The notes below the pieces were generated by a model, which saw only the letters and a list, made by a program, of their open reading frames with translations, had not been told where the DNA came from and made no database searches. Below, one piece after another: positions 11,410-24,292 of a stretch of 64,000 bases of DNA. Both the position numbers and the translations under genes were made by a program. The stretch's first letter is position 1. Each line of letters opens with the position of its first letter. Source of the stretch: Pholis gunnellus (taxonomy: Eukaryota > Chordata > Actinopteri > Perciformes > Pholidae); assembly GCA_910591455.2 (NCBI GenBank), contig OU342816.1:8818800-8882799 (forward strand). Direction: 5' to 3'.

Positions 11410-14400
11410 CATACTTTTGTTAGAACCATTAAGGCTGAAAGCATTTCAATCAAGGCATTGAATAAAACACCACAATACATCTGTGCCAAAGACAAAAAGC
11501 AACCTAGACCTAGGCCACAGAAAGGCAGCAGCAGGGCTCGTTCAACATGTACAAATTATAAAAATACTGATATACTATTTATTCACCTAAAACACTTTAT
11601 TGTTTTGAATTCAAAAGAAGTGGTCGATTTAGAAATCAGAGAAAATTTAAATTATCCTGATTTATTGTATCCGTGAATCAGAATTGTGCCTCCGGGTCAC
11701 AGCACAGCGTTTGACAGCCACGTAAACTAAATGTTGCTCGGCTCTCCAAAACAACTGCACAGTTTCCATCATAAAATGATATCCTCATTGGGATGCTTTT
11801 TCTTGTTGCTGCTACTGCAGCATCTATGTACACGCCTTGTATACTTGTGCTGAATGCCGCTTTAGTCTAACCCAAAATGTTACCAGTACGCATTATTCAA
11901 ACATTGCGTGTAAATACCCGTTTTCTGGTGAGTTGTGAAAATAGAATACCATAATTCAGAAGCATTCATAGAAGCTGTTATGGATTACGCTTTTCACAGT
12001 GTTGAATAATCAAGAGATATTTCATATGCTGAATAATCTAGTGGCATATGGTACACTCTGCAGCATTTGTTTTTTTTATGACAACTTCAAGCCTTAATCC
12101 TTAGCTTGTTTGACTCGGCATATTCAAACACTGAATATTAACAATGGGCAAATCTCCAGTACTTTCACTTGGCATCAGCTATATTAAAAAGACAATTTTG
12201 GCTCATTCATTGTTTGTAATTATTTGTCGACACTTCAAGCTGGTGTGGATAGGTGTGGATATTAATGCCTTGTTATGATATGTCACTAAAGTCTCTCTGT
12301 GTGGCTAATAGCATAGCAACATTAACTGTCTCTTGTCCAGGATTTCTATCCAATTGTAAAGTCCATGTTTCAGACAGTGTAGTACAACATAACAAACTTT
12401 GGGTGCTTGTCGACGTCAAATCTTGACTGAGGACTACATGTGTGAGAACGTTCATGTTCATGTATGATGGCAAAAAATGATCTAAAACTAAATCTTACTC
12501 CATGGGATGTTAATATTTTCCCAATAAGTTACATTTTATAGAAAGAGAAAAATAGATCAGAGAAAACAGTCTTCTCTCAGAATAGATAATCAATAGGTCA
12601 GCTGATGGAGGATATGGTGGAGCCTTCTTAAGGGGATCTAGTGGCTTTGCTGTCTTTCTAAACTCTCCTCTCTTAAACAGCACAAACCGCAACCAATTGA
12701 CACATATGTATCCAAAGATTCCAACTGAAGTGCCATCCATCATATTGTCTGCATTTCTTTCTTTTTATTTTACTTCTACTAACAGTTGATCAATACTGGA
12801 ACCTCCTCATTTATCATCCTCGGGCACTTGAGCGACTGCCCGGATAATAAAGCCGTCACTGTTTCCTTCCAGGTTAAGCTGTCTTCTATTTTGTATTATA
12901 ATAACAAAAAGTAAGATATGAAGTAAAAAAAGAAGAACTGTGAACTACTGAGAAGAAAGCCCATTTGTAATTAAAAGTGTATCAGGTGTTTCCCAGAACT
13001 TGCATAAGCAACACTTGGTGGGTCATTACACTTTTGTGTCAGTGGGTTACTGAATTAAAGCCTCCTGGACTTGACAGCACTTTTCTTGGCCACACTACTT
13101 TTGTTTCAAAATAACGATGTCTTCTTTTCACACAGTTACAATCTGCCATGCATTTTGATAGAACTATGAATACGTAACATATTTGTAGCTCAAAAGGATA
13201 GTTGAAATGAGATATTGTTTATTCAAGAAGGTAAAACAAGTTAGAGTAAATTACACAAATATCATTAAAGTGCATGGGTACATTAATAAAACACAGTAAA
13301 GCCAAAATATGAACTAATGGGTGAGATTTGTATAGCCATACGTACCACTAACTAGCTTTAGATAACATGGCATATAATGGTAGAGATATACTGGAGTGCT
13401 GTTCTTTATAGGCGACACGGTAATGCCAGGATGCATTGGGCTTTGCAGATATGGGGAAACAAGGTAATTGCAGTGAAGAGAATCATACGCCTGTGAAATA
13501 AAGACATACTTTTTTGAACTATAAAAGAAAAGACTATAGAGATATACGAGGATATGAAAAGATACAACTGCAGTTTAGGGAGATTTTAAAGTTTTAATGT
13601 TCATTGATCTGTTTTTTTTTAAAAGGCCAAATGAGGGTATAAGGTTGCTATACACACTCTTCCCTCTGTGTTTTCTAACATCATTATGGGAATACAGATC
13701 ACTGGCTGGAAGTAACTTGAGCCCAACCATTTGGTAAACATCCTCGCTTTGTCTGAAGAATAAAAACCTTCTGAGGAAGTAATCATTGAATTAGATTTGC
13801 TCTCCATCCGGCCGTACTATCTTTTAACTCAACACCACCAAGGCCTGGTGTTCGAAACAGCAGGAGATCATTGTTATCATTACATTTTACATAGATCATT
13901 TACTTTTTGTGTCTTTGTGTAACAGTGCATTAGTGGTGAGATACCCACAACAATATCCTTGCTCTTGCGCTAATCACATTGTGCTGCTACGTCTTCATTT
14001 CTCAAGAACAGACAGTGCAGCAGAACCCTTTGACACTGCATTCAACAGAACTGTTGAATCAGAAGATGAGCTTTGTATTCATAAGATATGTACCAGTCGC
14101 ATTATAACACCCCATTGAGCCACAACACTTAAACATCATGCCCTATGGCTACAATTGCTTTCGAAAATACCCATCATTTTAGGCATACACTGGGGAGAAA
14201 ATACCCTTTGAGTGGACAGACTCAGTTGAGCTAATCTGACAGTACATGCAGTATGATGTCAGGAAAAGTGTCGCGCTGCAACTAGATTTAATTGGTTTAC
14301 TTCCTGTAGAAGTGAAAGTGAACATTCGCAGCCTGCGAGTATAAACTTAAGAGTTTAGGGATAAACTCCCTCAACTCTGTAACAACGAGTTTCATAATTA

Positions 14401-14559
14401 ATTACATGGGAGTGTGCTGTTTTGATTCCATTTAGATTTTCTATTTTCTTAGTGGGCATCGATCTATATCAACTTTCATTAAACAAGCAATTCTGTGTGT
14501 CTCTGATGGCAGTATCTCGTCTCACATCACACAACAAGACAGAGAGTCTACAGCGATAG

Positions 14560-15125
14560 GCACACAATGACAATGTTTGCACGCTGATGTTTAGTAGGTA
14601 TAATGTTAGCATGCTCGTCTTCTTAGTTTATTCTGTTAGCATGCTAATTAGCATGTACAGCTTGGGCTAGTGGAAACGTTATTCCTTTTGCAGGGATTTG
14701 TTCACTAACAGACTACTGGACAAAATACATTTTTGACCTGAAGGTGATGTCAGAAGTGACAATTCATTCATTCATTAACCGCTTAGACTGTCCGGGGGGT
14801 CGCGATCCAAGCTGACATTGGGCGAAGGCAGGGTACACCCTGAGCGGGTCGCTATCGGTCTCTATCTGTCGCGGACAGATAAAGACAGACAAACATTCAG
14901 AGTAATAGATTAACCTACGCTGCATGTCTTTGGGATAGAAGCCGGAGAACATGCAGAACAGGACCGTCCAGTCCGGGAATCAAACCCAGGCCCCTCTTGC
15001 TGTGAGGTGTCAGTGCTAGCCACCACACCACTGTGTCCCACGTATCATGGCCTTTAAAATATTTCATTTTCGACCGAGGTGGTAGACTGACCCACAAACT
15101 GACAGACTGCCATTGCCTTCAAGCT
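14560..15125 (+). mobile_element. dispersed teleost repeat (GCTAACATTAGCATGCTAAC family), interrupted copy
   Basis: 14560-14760 carries the characteristic string CACAATGACAATGTTTGCAC, then GCTGATGTTTAGTAGGTATA and TGTTAGCATGCTAATTAGCA. About 280 bp later, 15045-15115 (TTTAAAATATTTCATTTTCG, a GGTGGTAGACTGAC block, GACAGACTGCCATTGCC) looks like the far end of the same family. The fuller copy at 41496-42006 in this window is the comparison. The middle is replaced by the repeat at 14761-15040. Family class is not assigned. Confidence 0.6.
14761..15040. mobile_element. dispersed teleost repeat with ATTC-repeat end, inserted in another repeat
   Basis: It begins with ATTCATTCATTCATTAACCG and includes GGTCGCGATCCAAGCTGACA, GGGTACACCCTGAGCGGGTC and AACCTACGCTGCATGTCTTT. 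It ends AACCCAGGCCCCTCTTGCTG, GTGCTAGCCACCACACCACT. This order is familiar from a very abundant fish repeat. The simple-sequence end suggests a non-LTR (L2-like or SINE) origin, but that is inference. Confidence 0.7.
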
Positions 15126-16950
15126 CAACATTTTTAATTCCCAGAAAAGATCAACAGATCGATTTCCACTTTTGTGTTTATTACTCCTCTAGAAATGAGT
15201 GTATCAAAAGATTGAACATTGAAGGTTCAAAGACATTGTTGGAGGGTGTGTACGGTATTTATGTTATGCTATCTTGATAAATAAATATTTTTATATGTTA
15301 AAGGTTCCTGTTTCATCCACAATTGAGTCACAAGTAGTTCGGGAAAAAGGAAAAGGAAGACAGTAAAAGGGCAACTATAATGTGAGATCACTCTTGGACA
15401 TATCAACTTAGAAAAGACCAAGTAGTAAAATGGAGCATCAAGGATCATTTCAATCAGAAACCATACATTTGTAATATGTTAATATTTGACTAGAACCGAT
15501 GCATATAATGTAAGTGCGAAATTTTGTTAAAATGACTGCATCTTAAGCTGGCATCAGCTCCCGCTGTGGAATCACATTGATAAAGTGACCTTTCATAGTC
15601 TTTTTATTAAACGTCAACTGAGCTCAATGGGAGACTGATGTTATTTGTTGCTTTACCTGGGACGGAATAGAGTTTTTGAAAGTCCTGCTGATAAATATTC
15701 AGCCGGTGACATTTTAGAGCTGATGCCAGGCAGCCAGAAATCAATCATATAATGTGGCTGACTGCATAACAATATGGCCAAACAAATTATTGCTCAGTCT
15801 AAAGGTGAGTTAAGAGACGATCCAATGTTGAGAATTATGCAAACAACATCAGCGAAATAACATTAATCTAAGAGGAGAAAAGGTTAGAATTTCTTTCGTC
15901 TGAGGCAAGCTGATTTATTATTCGGAAGTGAGCAGATTTGAGCTGTATTAATCACGTTTGTCTATGAAACTTAGCACCCTGTAATGGTCCCCTCCGTTGT
16001 GTGCTAGCACTTGATCAGCGATGATTTACATCACTCAGATATGCTGCTCGCATCTTAACGTGGCTTTAATTTGCATACATTTCACAATGCTTTGTCATCG
16101 TTGATGCTCATGACTGAATGGTCATGGCATCCTGTTATCACTATAAATGTCAATGGGCAATAGTCAGCAGACTGAATCAGGTCTCTGGTCACGATACATG
16201 AAGATGTTCTAGATCTCACCTCTCATAGACAAGAGTGTGCTGAGAGATGCAAATTACATTCAAACACACCCACCAAAATCTGAATGAACACTTGGGACAA
16301 ATGTCGGCGTCGCCAAGCATTGCAGACTTGTCAGTTGAGGTATCAGCCCAAGGGCAGATAGGGAAGATAATGAATGTCGTGATTTGTAGAAGAACAGAGT
16401 ATGAGAGTACTACAGCGATAATAACGGGAGTATTGCTTTTGTACATATTAACATTTTATTTTGAGAGTCGGGGAAAGGCAATGGGCTGGCTGTGCACAAG
16501 GTCGTGTGTGTTTGTGCGAATGTCATTTTAAGTTTCCAAACAGTTAAAGCTTTGATATTATAGAGTCAATCTGGTGGGCGTGCTTCACCGTGTGTTGGTT
16601 TACTGCACTCTGGAGTGCCCTTCTGTTTTAGACGAGGGCACCAGATGGGGAAACCCTGGAGCTTGAAACAACTGCCCAGTCTATGTAGCATCAACACCTT
16701 TAGATAGTCAAAACACATTACTTGATCACCCTGACAAACTACCGGCTCACCGGACACGTAACACATTTCAGTGGGGGACTAGATGTGGCTTGATACTTTT
16801 ACAGCACAGAACCTCTGCAGTGCCTTCAACCTACACTCTTGTTGTGAAAGTAGCGTCAGTAGAACACGGGTGATTCTTCACTGTGTAAAGTAGTCTTTTA
16901 GTTTCACATACAAGTTATTATGAAAATTAGAATGTCAATTAATCTTCAGA
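15126..16950. other. intergenic, no gene; possible conserved non-coding DNA
   Basis: No gene seen. The stretch at about 15540-15870 is mixed-composition, repeat-free sequence with homeodomain-like TAATC and AATTA sites and multiple stops in every frame. It could be a regulatory element, but only alignment can tell. Confidence 0.4.
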
Positions 16951-16954
16951 TCAA

Positions 16955-17226
16955 TAATGTGATGAGAGACATCGTCTTAGATTTCGGAAATTGTAATATC
17001 TCATAAGTAACTTTTCCTGGGTTTAAAAGCTGCTTTACAGTAAGTAGTGACAAATCTGTTTTAGCTGTTCTCTTAGTTGACTGTACCCATTAAAACATTA
17101 TATCCACATTAGTGATGACTATTTATCAAACACCTCATTGTGTAAATATTTTGACCCTACAATATCGTTGTAATATCGATAGAGGAATTGGGTCCAAAAA
17201 TATTGTGATATTTGATTTCCTCCATT
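16955..17226 (+). repeat. diverged dispersed repeat with AATATCG motifs
   Basis: The order of GAGACATCGTCTTAGATTTC, GTAATATCTCATAAG, TTTTCCTGGGTTTAAAAGCT, a TATCCACATTAGTGATGACT block, CTCATTGTGTAAATATTTTG, CCTACAATATCGTTGTAATA and AAAATATTGTGATATTTGAT matches a fish repeat family I recognise. The class is not known to me. Confidence 0.55.
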
Positions 17227-20200
17227 TAAAAATATACCATCTTCATCTAAATTGTAAACACCTTTAACCAGCAGTCCATACATATGGCAATATTGTCATG
17301 GATAAGATCAGCAGTGTGCATTGTGTCTACCCCAATAATTACATTTAAAGTAGTAAACATATATGCTTCCTCTGCACAAAGCTATATCAGTTCAGCAGGT
17401 AAGAGGCTGTTTCTACAACAACTCTTCATAATGTAAAAATCTGTATATTTGTACTATATTCTCTGAATAACAGTTCATTCACTTATTATTGGTACACATC
17501 GAGCCCTACGTACAAACAACTTTAGAATCCGAGTTAATCCATAAACTTTATGTAAATTATGGTTCCATGTCAGACTTTAAAATGTCAATGCATGCAGCTG
17601 TGAGATTAACTTACATCTTACATTCCTTGACCTTTACACAAAGCAGTCAACTCGTCCATGATAAAAACTGATGGTACAAAAACCACTGATGTTTCCTTGG
17701 CAAAATAAGTGCAGTGGAAATAGACGTGACACTTGTTAACATCTGGGTAATATTTGATACCCACTCATCAAAATATTGAATCAGTGTGCGTGACCTCAGA
17801 GTGTGCTGTAGTACAGGTGTATCTCCTGTATGTTGTCACATTGTATCCGTTCTCTCAGACATTTCCAGACAAACTTGTCCTGTCTGACGTATTGCGGTGA
17901 GTTTGACAAACTATATTTCACTCCTCTCACTTCCTACCCCATACTCTTTCATCTCCTGGTGTGTCCACAAAATATAAGGCAAAAATTATTCATCCTCAGA
18001 CAATGAGCCGAAACTTGTCTCCATGGTTACCAGGTGTGCTAATGTCCATAGCGAGCTGGTGTCTTATTTCTAAGCTGTCTTAACTTTCTGTCTGCATCCC
18101 TCAGCATTCAACCACCTAGTGCAGGGTGCAGTGATACGGGTGCTCACTGCGGTAGATCGTGGAAGCCACTGTGGTATCGATCAGGTCGACACGTCCAGAG
18201 TGTATCCGTGCATGTCGGTTGTATGGTGACGTATTACCCTGTACGGATGGAGCCTCGGGGAGGGAGTCTGTTCAAAAAAGGATTAAGGATGGTAAATGAG
18301 CTTTGTTCACAATCTTTAGTGCCCCCTGTATCTCTATATCTGCATTATCTACTGCAATATCCATTAACCTCGACCCTTATGCACACACACACACACACAC
18401 ACACCCTGATCTGTGGTTTCTCTCAAATGGTTATTAGTCTTCCCCCTGGGCACACAGCATATAGAGGCACATTATATCAGAGTGCTTGTTAGGTTTGCAA
18501 CATCTTTTTGTGTTTTGGAAAAGGGACAAACACTGAACTCAGTCACTGCGACGTTGTGAACAAAACATGGCTGACAAAAGCAAGGAGGCCTTAGGGCATT
18601 GTGAATCTCTTAAGCTTTTGTAAGTTGTCACAGAAAGTGCATTTGGCTCTTCAAAGACTCAAAAATGATTCGAGTAAATGCAAAACAGGCAGGAGGAGAG
18701 GCATTGCACACATGCAGAATAGTGGATTAATTATAAACAGTTAATAGCCTTTAAACAAAAAACAATGGATTAAAACATTAGCAAGAATACAAAATTAACC
18801 AAACAAGTGGCTTAGAGCATCATACACAACCACTATGCAGCTGAAGACAAATTCATGATCAACAAGTAGGCAGGTAGCTTAACAGACGAGTGTGTAGGAC
18901 GGCAGCCACTTAGCCTAACAATCACAAACTTTCACATGATGATGGCTGCAACAGAAACCCACGGATGGCTCGTTTATATCAAATAATACAATGTTTTTGA
19001 CTCCTCGTTCCAGACCTGACAGCTAAAATTAGAATAGTGCAATTTCCTATATAAACACCTTTTCACTTCATGGCTTGATTAAGTTATTTACTTAATCCAA
19101 TATTGATTCACTGTAACACGTTCAGCGCACCTTGTCTGCATATAACAAGCAAAACCAGGGGAATGTGTCATCATTAAGGCCACATTATTGTAATAATTGA
19201 CGCTTTCAGCAATTTACATTTTTACTATAATAAGTCAGCTTGGTTGACCAGAGGGCCAAGGTTTGGAAAATCATGTAATAATAAAAACTGCAGCCATTTG
19301 TTTACTGAGTTCCTCCGCTCATAAGAAATAGTTTATATTAGAGCCAAGCAGGTGCCGTGGTGGACCGCAGTGACAGCTTTGCTACAGAATTGGCATGTAA
19401 CAACTAGGTACCCTCACTTCATGCAATAACATTGTAATAATATATGTTGTATGTAACAGGGTTCATTAAATCAGTTCTACAATGGATCATTATTCATACA
19501 GCCACTTAACAATGTTTTTTTTGTCTTGCTTGGAGCTATATTGATATCCATTTGAATTGACAAACAGACAGTATCATCAACATCAAGAAAACATCAAGAA
19601 AAATCTGGTTGGCATGCGTTAAGCTAATAAAAATGGCCCAGGCTTACTGGTGTAAGGAGTCTTGATGAGCAACTAGGCGTTGTAAGCACAAATCGTAGAC
19701 TGTCCGACTGTCAACAGAACGCGCATGCATCCCACCAAAATGCCACTTTAGCGGTGCAAAATGCTGCCATCCGCCATGTGCTCTGCTAAGCTAATGCCAA
19801 ATTGTCTCTGAAAGATCAAGTTGTCCTCTGGGGAACAAAGCTGTTTGAGGTCCAACTACCCATCTGTGTGTATGTCTGCTCAAGTGTGTGAGTGTGTGTG
19901 TCAGTGTGTGTAGGACAGGAACATCCTGAGCCAGACCTCAATTACTTCAGTATAGCGCCTGCAGTTTCCCAGGCCAGTCATCCATTAAGCCCCTGATTGC
20001 TGAAGGAGGCCCTGGGTACACTCTGTGCTGAAACCCTGGTGCCAAAACCAGCAGGCTGAGCTCGACCATCTCCACAGCCTCAACTGCTTTTTATTCTCTC
20101 ACTATCCCGGTCTTAATTATACAGCTAAGCTTTAACATAAGTATCTTGTTTTTTTCCCTGCATTAGATTGCACCTCGGTATGCACAAAACAAGTGCAAAG

Positions 20201-22720
20201 CAGGAAAACTGATTGATGTCAAAGCTGCTTACTTATCTGCAAGAACGCAGACAAGCTGAGCTAAATGGATGACATGTTTAATTAAGACGGAACTGTGGTT
20301 TAGAGGATCAGTATTGGGAAATGTTTGGCGGAACAAACGGCATTTAAACTTGAACCCTTCTTCAATAAGTTTGTATGTGGTTTGTGAAGAAAATAAACAA
20401 GAGCTGTAAATAATCAAACTGCTATCTGTGGAAAAGAACTTAGAATAGAGCAAGTGTGCGGACATATTTCCAATGTCTCATTAAAAATGTATGCACCCAT
20501 CTCATCCCCTTGAGGTTGCATGGAACTACACTGAAATGATTAAAGCAGGGGATGTATGTCGTAATGTTAAATTGATAACTTGAAATCCCTGTCCCAATGG
20601 TGTACAAGACAGCTGAAGGCTTGAACGCCAATTACCGACCATTATCTTCTGTTGTACACAGAAAAACTCAGCTATGCGACATCATCTTTTTCCTACGAAT
20701 CATATCCCCATCTGCCAATGAAATCCTGGGTTGCACTTTGCAATAAGGGACACAAACTCTTGAACAGTTTCCTTAAAACGTGTAAGGCCCAATTTAGGAA
20801 CTACCTGCTAATAAATGAATTGGCGAACAAGCCAACAGCTGATTGGTGATAAATACGTTTCTGATTGACTCATTTTTTGGTAATGCCTCAGGCATTGTAC
20901 AACTTATCATACCTCATTCTGAAGTACAATCTGCCGTTTGAATTTGTCCATGCACTTCAGGTGCTTTGTGTAATTTGTAGTAACACTTTGCACCACGATG
21001 TTTTGATGTGCGCTTTGAACTAATGTGCTGCATGCTTGACACTGCCTTTCATCTCCGTTTCAACCTCTACATTAGCTGGAACAGAGGAGCTCGGTTTTCT
21101 AATTGTGTCTGTTCAATCAAAACTCGCCCTAGCAACACATTAACTGTCATCCACATTGCTGAATTTACAATAAAGCAAATACACCCCCACCCCCCCCCCT
21201 TTCCTGGGCTGCATCCACAGCAATAAATTATCTCTGACAGGGCTCCAATTTAGAGTTTCCCCACCTGAAAAGCTGTCTCTCTGCCACATGTTAACTGTCA
21301 AGAATTACATTTAATGACAGCTCTGACAAGTCCCCCCCCCCACTAACAATTTGGTGCATGATGTCCTACAAGAACCATATTAACTTCATGTATCAAATTC
21401 AATAAATGTGCAGTAAATTACATTGGTTGCATTAGCGCAGAAAGATATTACTCGACAACATGGCGTCACAGCCCAAATTAAAAGAGAGGACAATAGGGAA
21501 TAATATAGAGCAATAAGGATGCACGCATTACATATACATTCAGCATTCACTTTCTATGTGCATTCAAGCCGCATTGCCATGTATAAAGGCTGCAGAACAA
21601 GCGGACTGAGCAGAATGACATCCAGGGAATTAATTATGAGCATGACATCAACATGGAAATTATTTCTCTAGCTAACGAGTGGTAGAAAAGCATGTGCTTA
21701 TATGGTCGTGAGTGTGTGTTTGTAAGAGAGATATTTGGAGTTTGTGAGACACGACACTGCCATCTGCAATGACTGGCTAGTGCTTTTATGGCAGAGGACG
21801 GAGAGATGTTAGTGCCAGACCGATTAGAGCTAAACACGGCTACATAGCCATAAGATGCAGTCACCAGTCCATCACCACAAATACTGGACTGAAAATCCAT
21901 CTGACAATTAGCACACGACCCCTAAAATAAATGTTACGAAAGGAAGAATAAATAATGTTCTCTCTGTAATGTCCACATCCTGCATATACGCGTCTTTTGA
22001 ATTTGCAGTTCTCTTATCTGCATATACGTGTTATCATAGAAATGTGTTAATTGTGAGATAGCTCTGAAACTAAAAGGATTCTTACTAATTAGCACCTTAG
22101 ACCATATTGTATTGTAGTCAGTGTCGTTGTGTTTTCATGCTGTAACAAACCTACATTATTCCCCACGGAGACCATTGCGTTTTTCATCCAATCTGAGAAT
22201 CATTTCTCAAAAGCAAAAGATAATTGAACGGCTGTAATGCATAGAAATGCTCCATCTGTCAAGCAAACGTTTTAAGTGAATCATTGTGTGTCAATGTGGA
22301 GAAATGTCCTGGCAAGTTGAAAAAGGCAGATTTATTAAGGAAGGAAGCTGTTAATCAACCTTCTTTCCACTTTTAAATGCCACTGGTACCCTGCAGAGGA
22401 GACTGCCCTTTTATTTCACTTCTAAAGGCAGTTGTGTAATTAAAAGTTGCTTTGTAGGGCAATTTTGGCAGGTTTAGACTATGGCCACAAAAAGCATTCA
22501 CAACTTAGTTTTCACTGATTAGACAGAACTGTCTTGAACATAAAACTGAGGAAAAAGCTCCTTGCTGCGTAACAAATGATACACACTAAACAGATTAGTA
22601 TTGATTTCACAAAGGCTATCCGCTCTCAAATTAATCTGCTGAGTCAGGTAGGTACAAAAACATCGGTGACGCAAATGTTGCAACTCCTATTGATTTTCTT
22701 CATCTAACTACAAACCAAGG
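17227..22720. other. intergenic, no gene seen
   Basis: No supported gene. Simple tracts are (CA)n at 18382-18405 and C-rich runs near 21182-21200 and 21331-21342. Frames of up to 94 codons have no domain. Confidence 0.6.
18382..18405. repeat. (CA)n microsatellite
   Basis: CA dinucleotide run of about 24 bases. Confidence 0.95.
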
Positions 22721-22734
22721 AATCTCTGTCTGCA

Positions 22735-23130
22735 TGCGTGTGTGTGTGTTCTTCACATATTTCGAGAACCGTTCATCTGATCTACTTCACAGCCGGTGGG
22801 TGTATTGCTGAGGACCTTGGACAGTGCCTTGTGGAAATTGGTCCAATTTGGACACGCGACACAGTCAATAGTTGAGCGTGTTGCCTCTAGCGGGCCGTTC
22901 AGTTTTGCTGCTAGATGCTGGATAGACTAACGTTACAGACAAACTTTTCTTCACTTCTCTGGAGCAGTTCTTGACAACGCTGCAAGCAGAACTTCCGGGG
23001 GCCAAGCAAGCGACCCGCTCTGAACGGGCACCCCCGCCTGACTATGCTGCAAGCATCACTCCCGGGAGCCAAATAATCGGCCTGCTCCGAACGGGCACAC
23101 GCTCGAAACGGCCACATCCTGAACAGGCAC
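22735..23130. repeat. CpG-rich dispersed repeat with an internal tandem duplication
   Basis: 22735-22830 (GTGTGTTCTTCACATATTTC, then GAGAACCGTTCATCTGATCT and a GGTGTATTGCTGAGGACC block) resembles a fish interspersed repeat. Two 53-bp units follow at 22979-23031 and 23046-23098. Both start GCTGCAAGCA, share CTCCCGGGAGCCAA-like cores and end CGAACGGGCAC-like. The segment is much richer in CpG than its AT-rich surroundings. Confidence 0.6.
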
Positions 23131-24240
23131 TGGACTATAGCTTAACATAAATTGAATGAATTGAATTGAATGTGCATTGGATGAATTCTGCAACCCTTAG
23201 GCTTACAGGCGCCGTCCTTAATTCAGTGTCTAAACTGACAACATTTTATAGCTTTTTGCTTCAAAATACCTACATACCTTATTAGAGATGCCAATCATGC
23301 ACATCCCGGACTGATTGAGGTACACGTTTTTTCTGGCAGAAACACTGATTTTCCTTGTCTAAATATAGACTTCTATGTCTGGAAGTGTGTGAGTGACAGA
23401 ACAAGGGGATTGAGCGGTAATCATGGGCGCTCTTAATTAGCGCTTTAGGCCTCATCTTCTGTGCTGTAGGCAGCTGAGGCACAAATAGATGCACGGCTCA
23501 TGCTTACACGCATACACACACACACACAAATACATAATATCCATGCGCATTCTTTTTGGGGAATAACCATGATGGGTAGGCAGCTGCACAAAAGTCTAGT
23601 GGAGTTAAAAATAACAATAATGGATCAATTTGTGAGTTGCTTCTCAAAACCTCTGAGAGCTCTCTGCCTCGTAAAACGTTTTTAGTTATCTATATTGATC
23701 CTGTAATGGTTTTTGCTTTTGGTAAACCTTCAGAGAATTTGAGAATATAAGCAAAACACAGGTAAAGCTACCGTAATGCTATTACCCTTGACTGCAATGG
23801 GAGGCTGGTTTAACTGTCAGCAGCACATTCAAATCCAATCTTTGAAGAAGGACATGTGTGACAGAAAGATGGTAAATGACAAATTGGACGCAAACTTGTG
23901 AAGATGAACAGAGACAGGAAAGGAGAGTGCTGCTAAATCTGGAAAGCCGTGGCAACGCATCGGTGAGGAAACTTAACAAAAGGGGGAGAAAAGGAGGAGA
24001 GGAGCTGGAAAGGCGATGACGGGGGGATAAAGCGACTGCAAAAGAAACAAAACATACCATAAAAAAAATCATATTTTGTACGTTGCAAACACATGTTTGT
24101 GTAATTGTGTTATATGATTAAAGACATTTTTGTAGAATTTTCATATTAAGACCTTTTTGTATTGTGTGAAAACGTACTGCGATGAGGCTGAAACAAAGGA
24201 TGCTGCTAATTGTGGACGTGTGGATTCGCCGCCAAGACAG

Positions 24241-24248
24241 CACACATA

Positions 24249-24291
<43 letters not shown>
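24241..24291. repeat. (CA)n microsatellite
   Basis: About 50 bases of nearly pure CA. Confidence 0.95.

Positions 24292-24292
<1 letters not shown>

Larger units (their letters stand above)
6493..14555. other. intergenic, no gene seen
   Basis: No supported gene. Contains the hairpin at 7592-7624 and a (GA)n tract at 11379-11407. Overlapping plus and minus frames of about 97 codons at 9251-9553 are mutual shadows without a domain. Confidence 0.6.
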
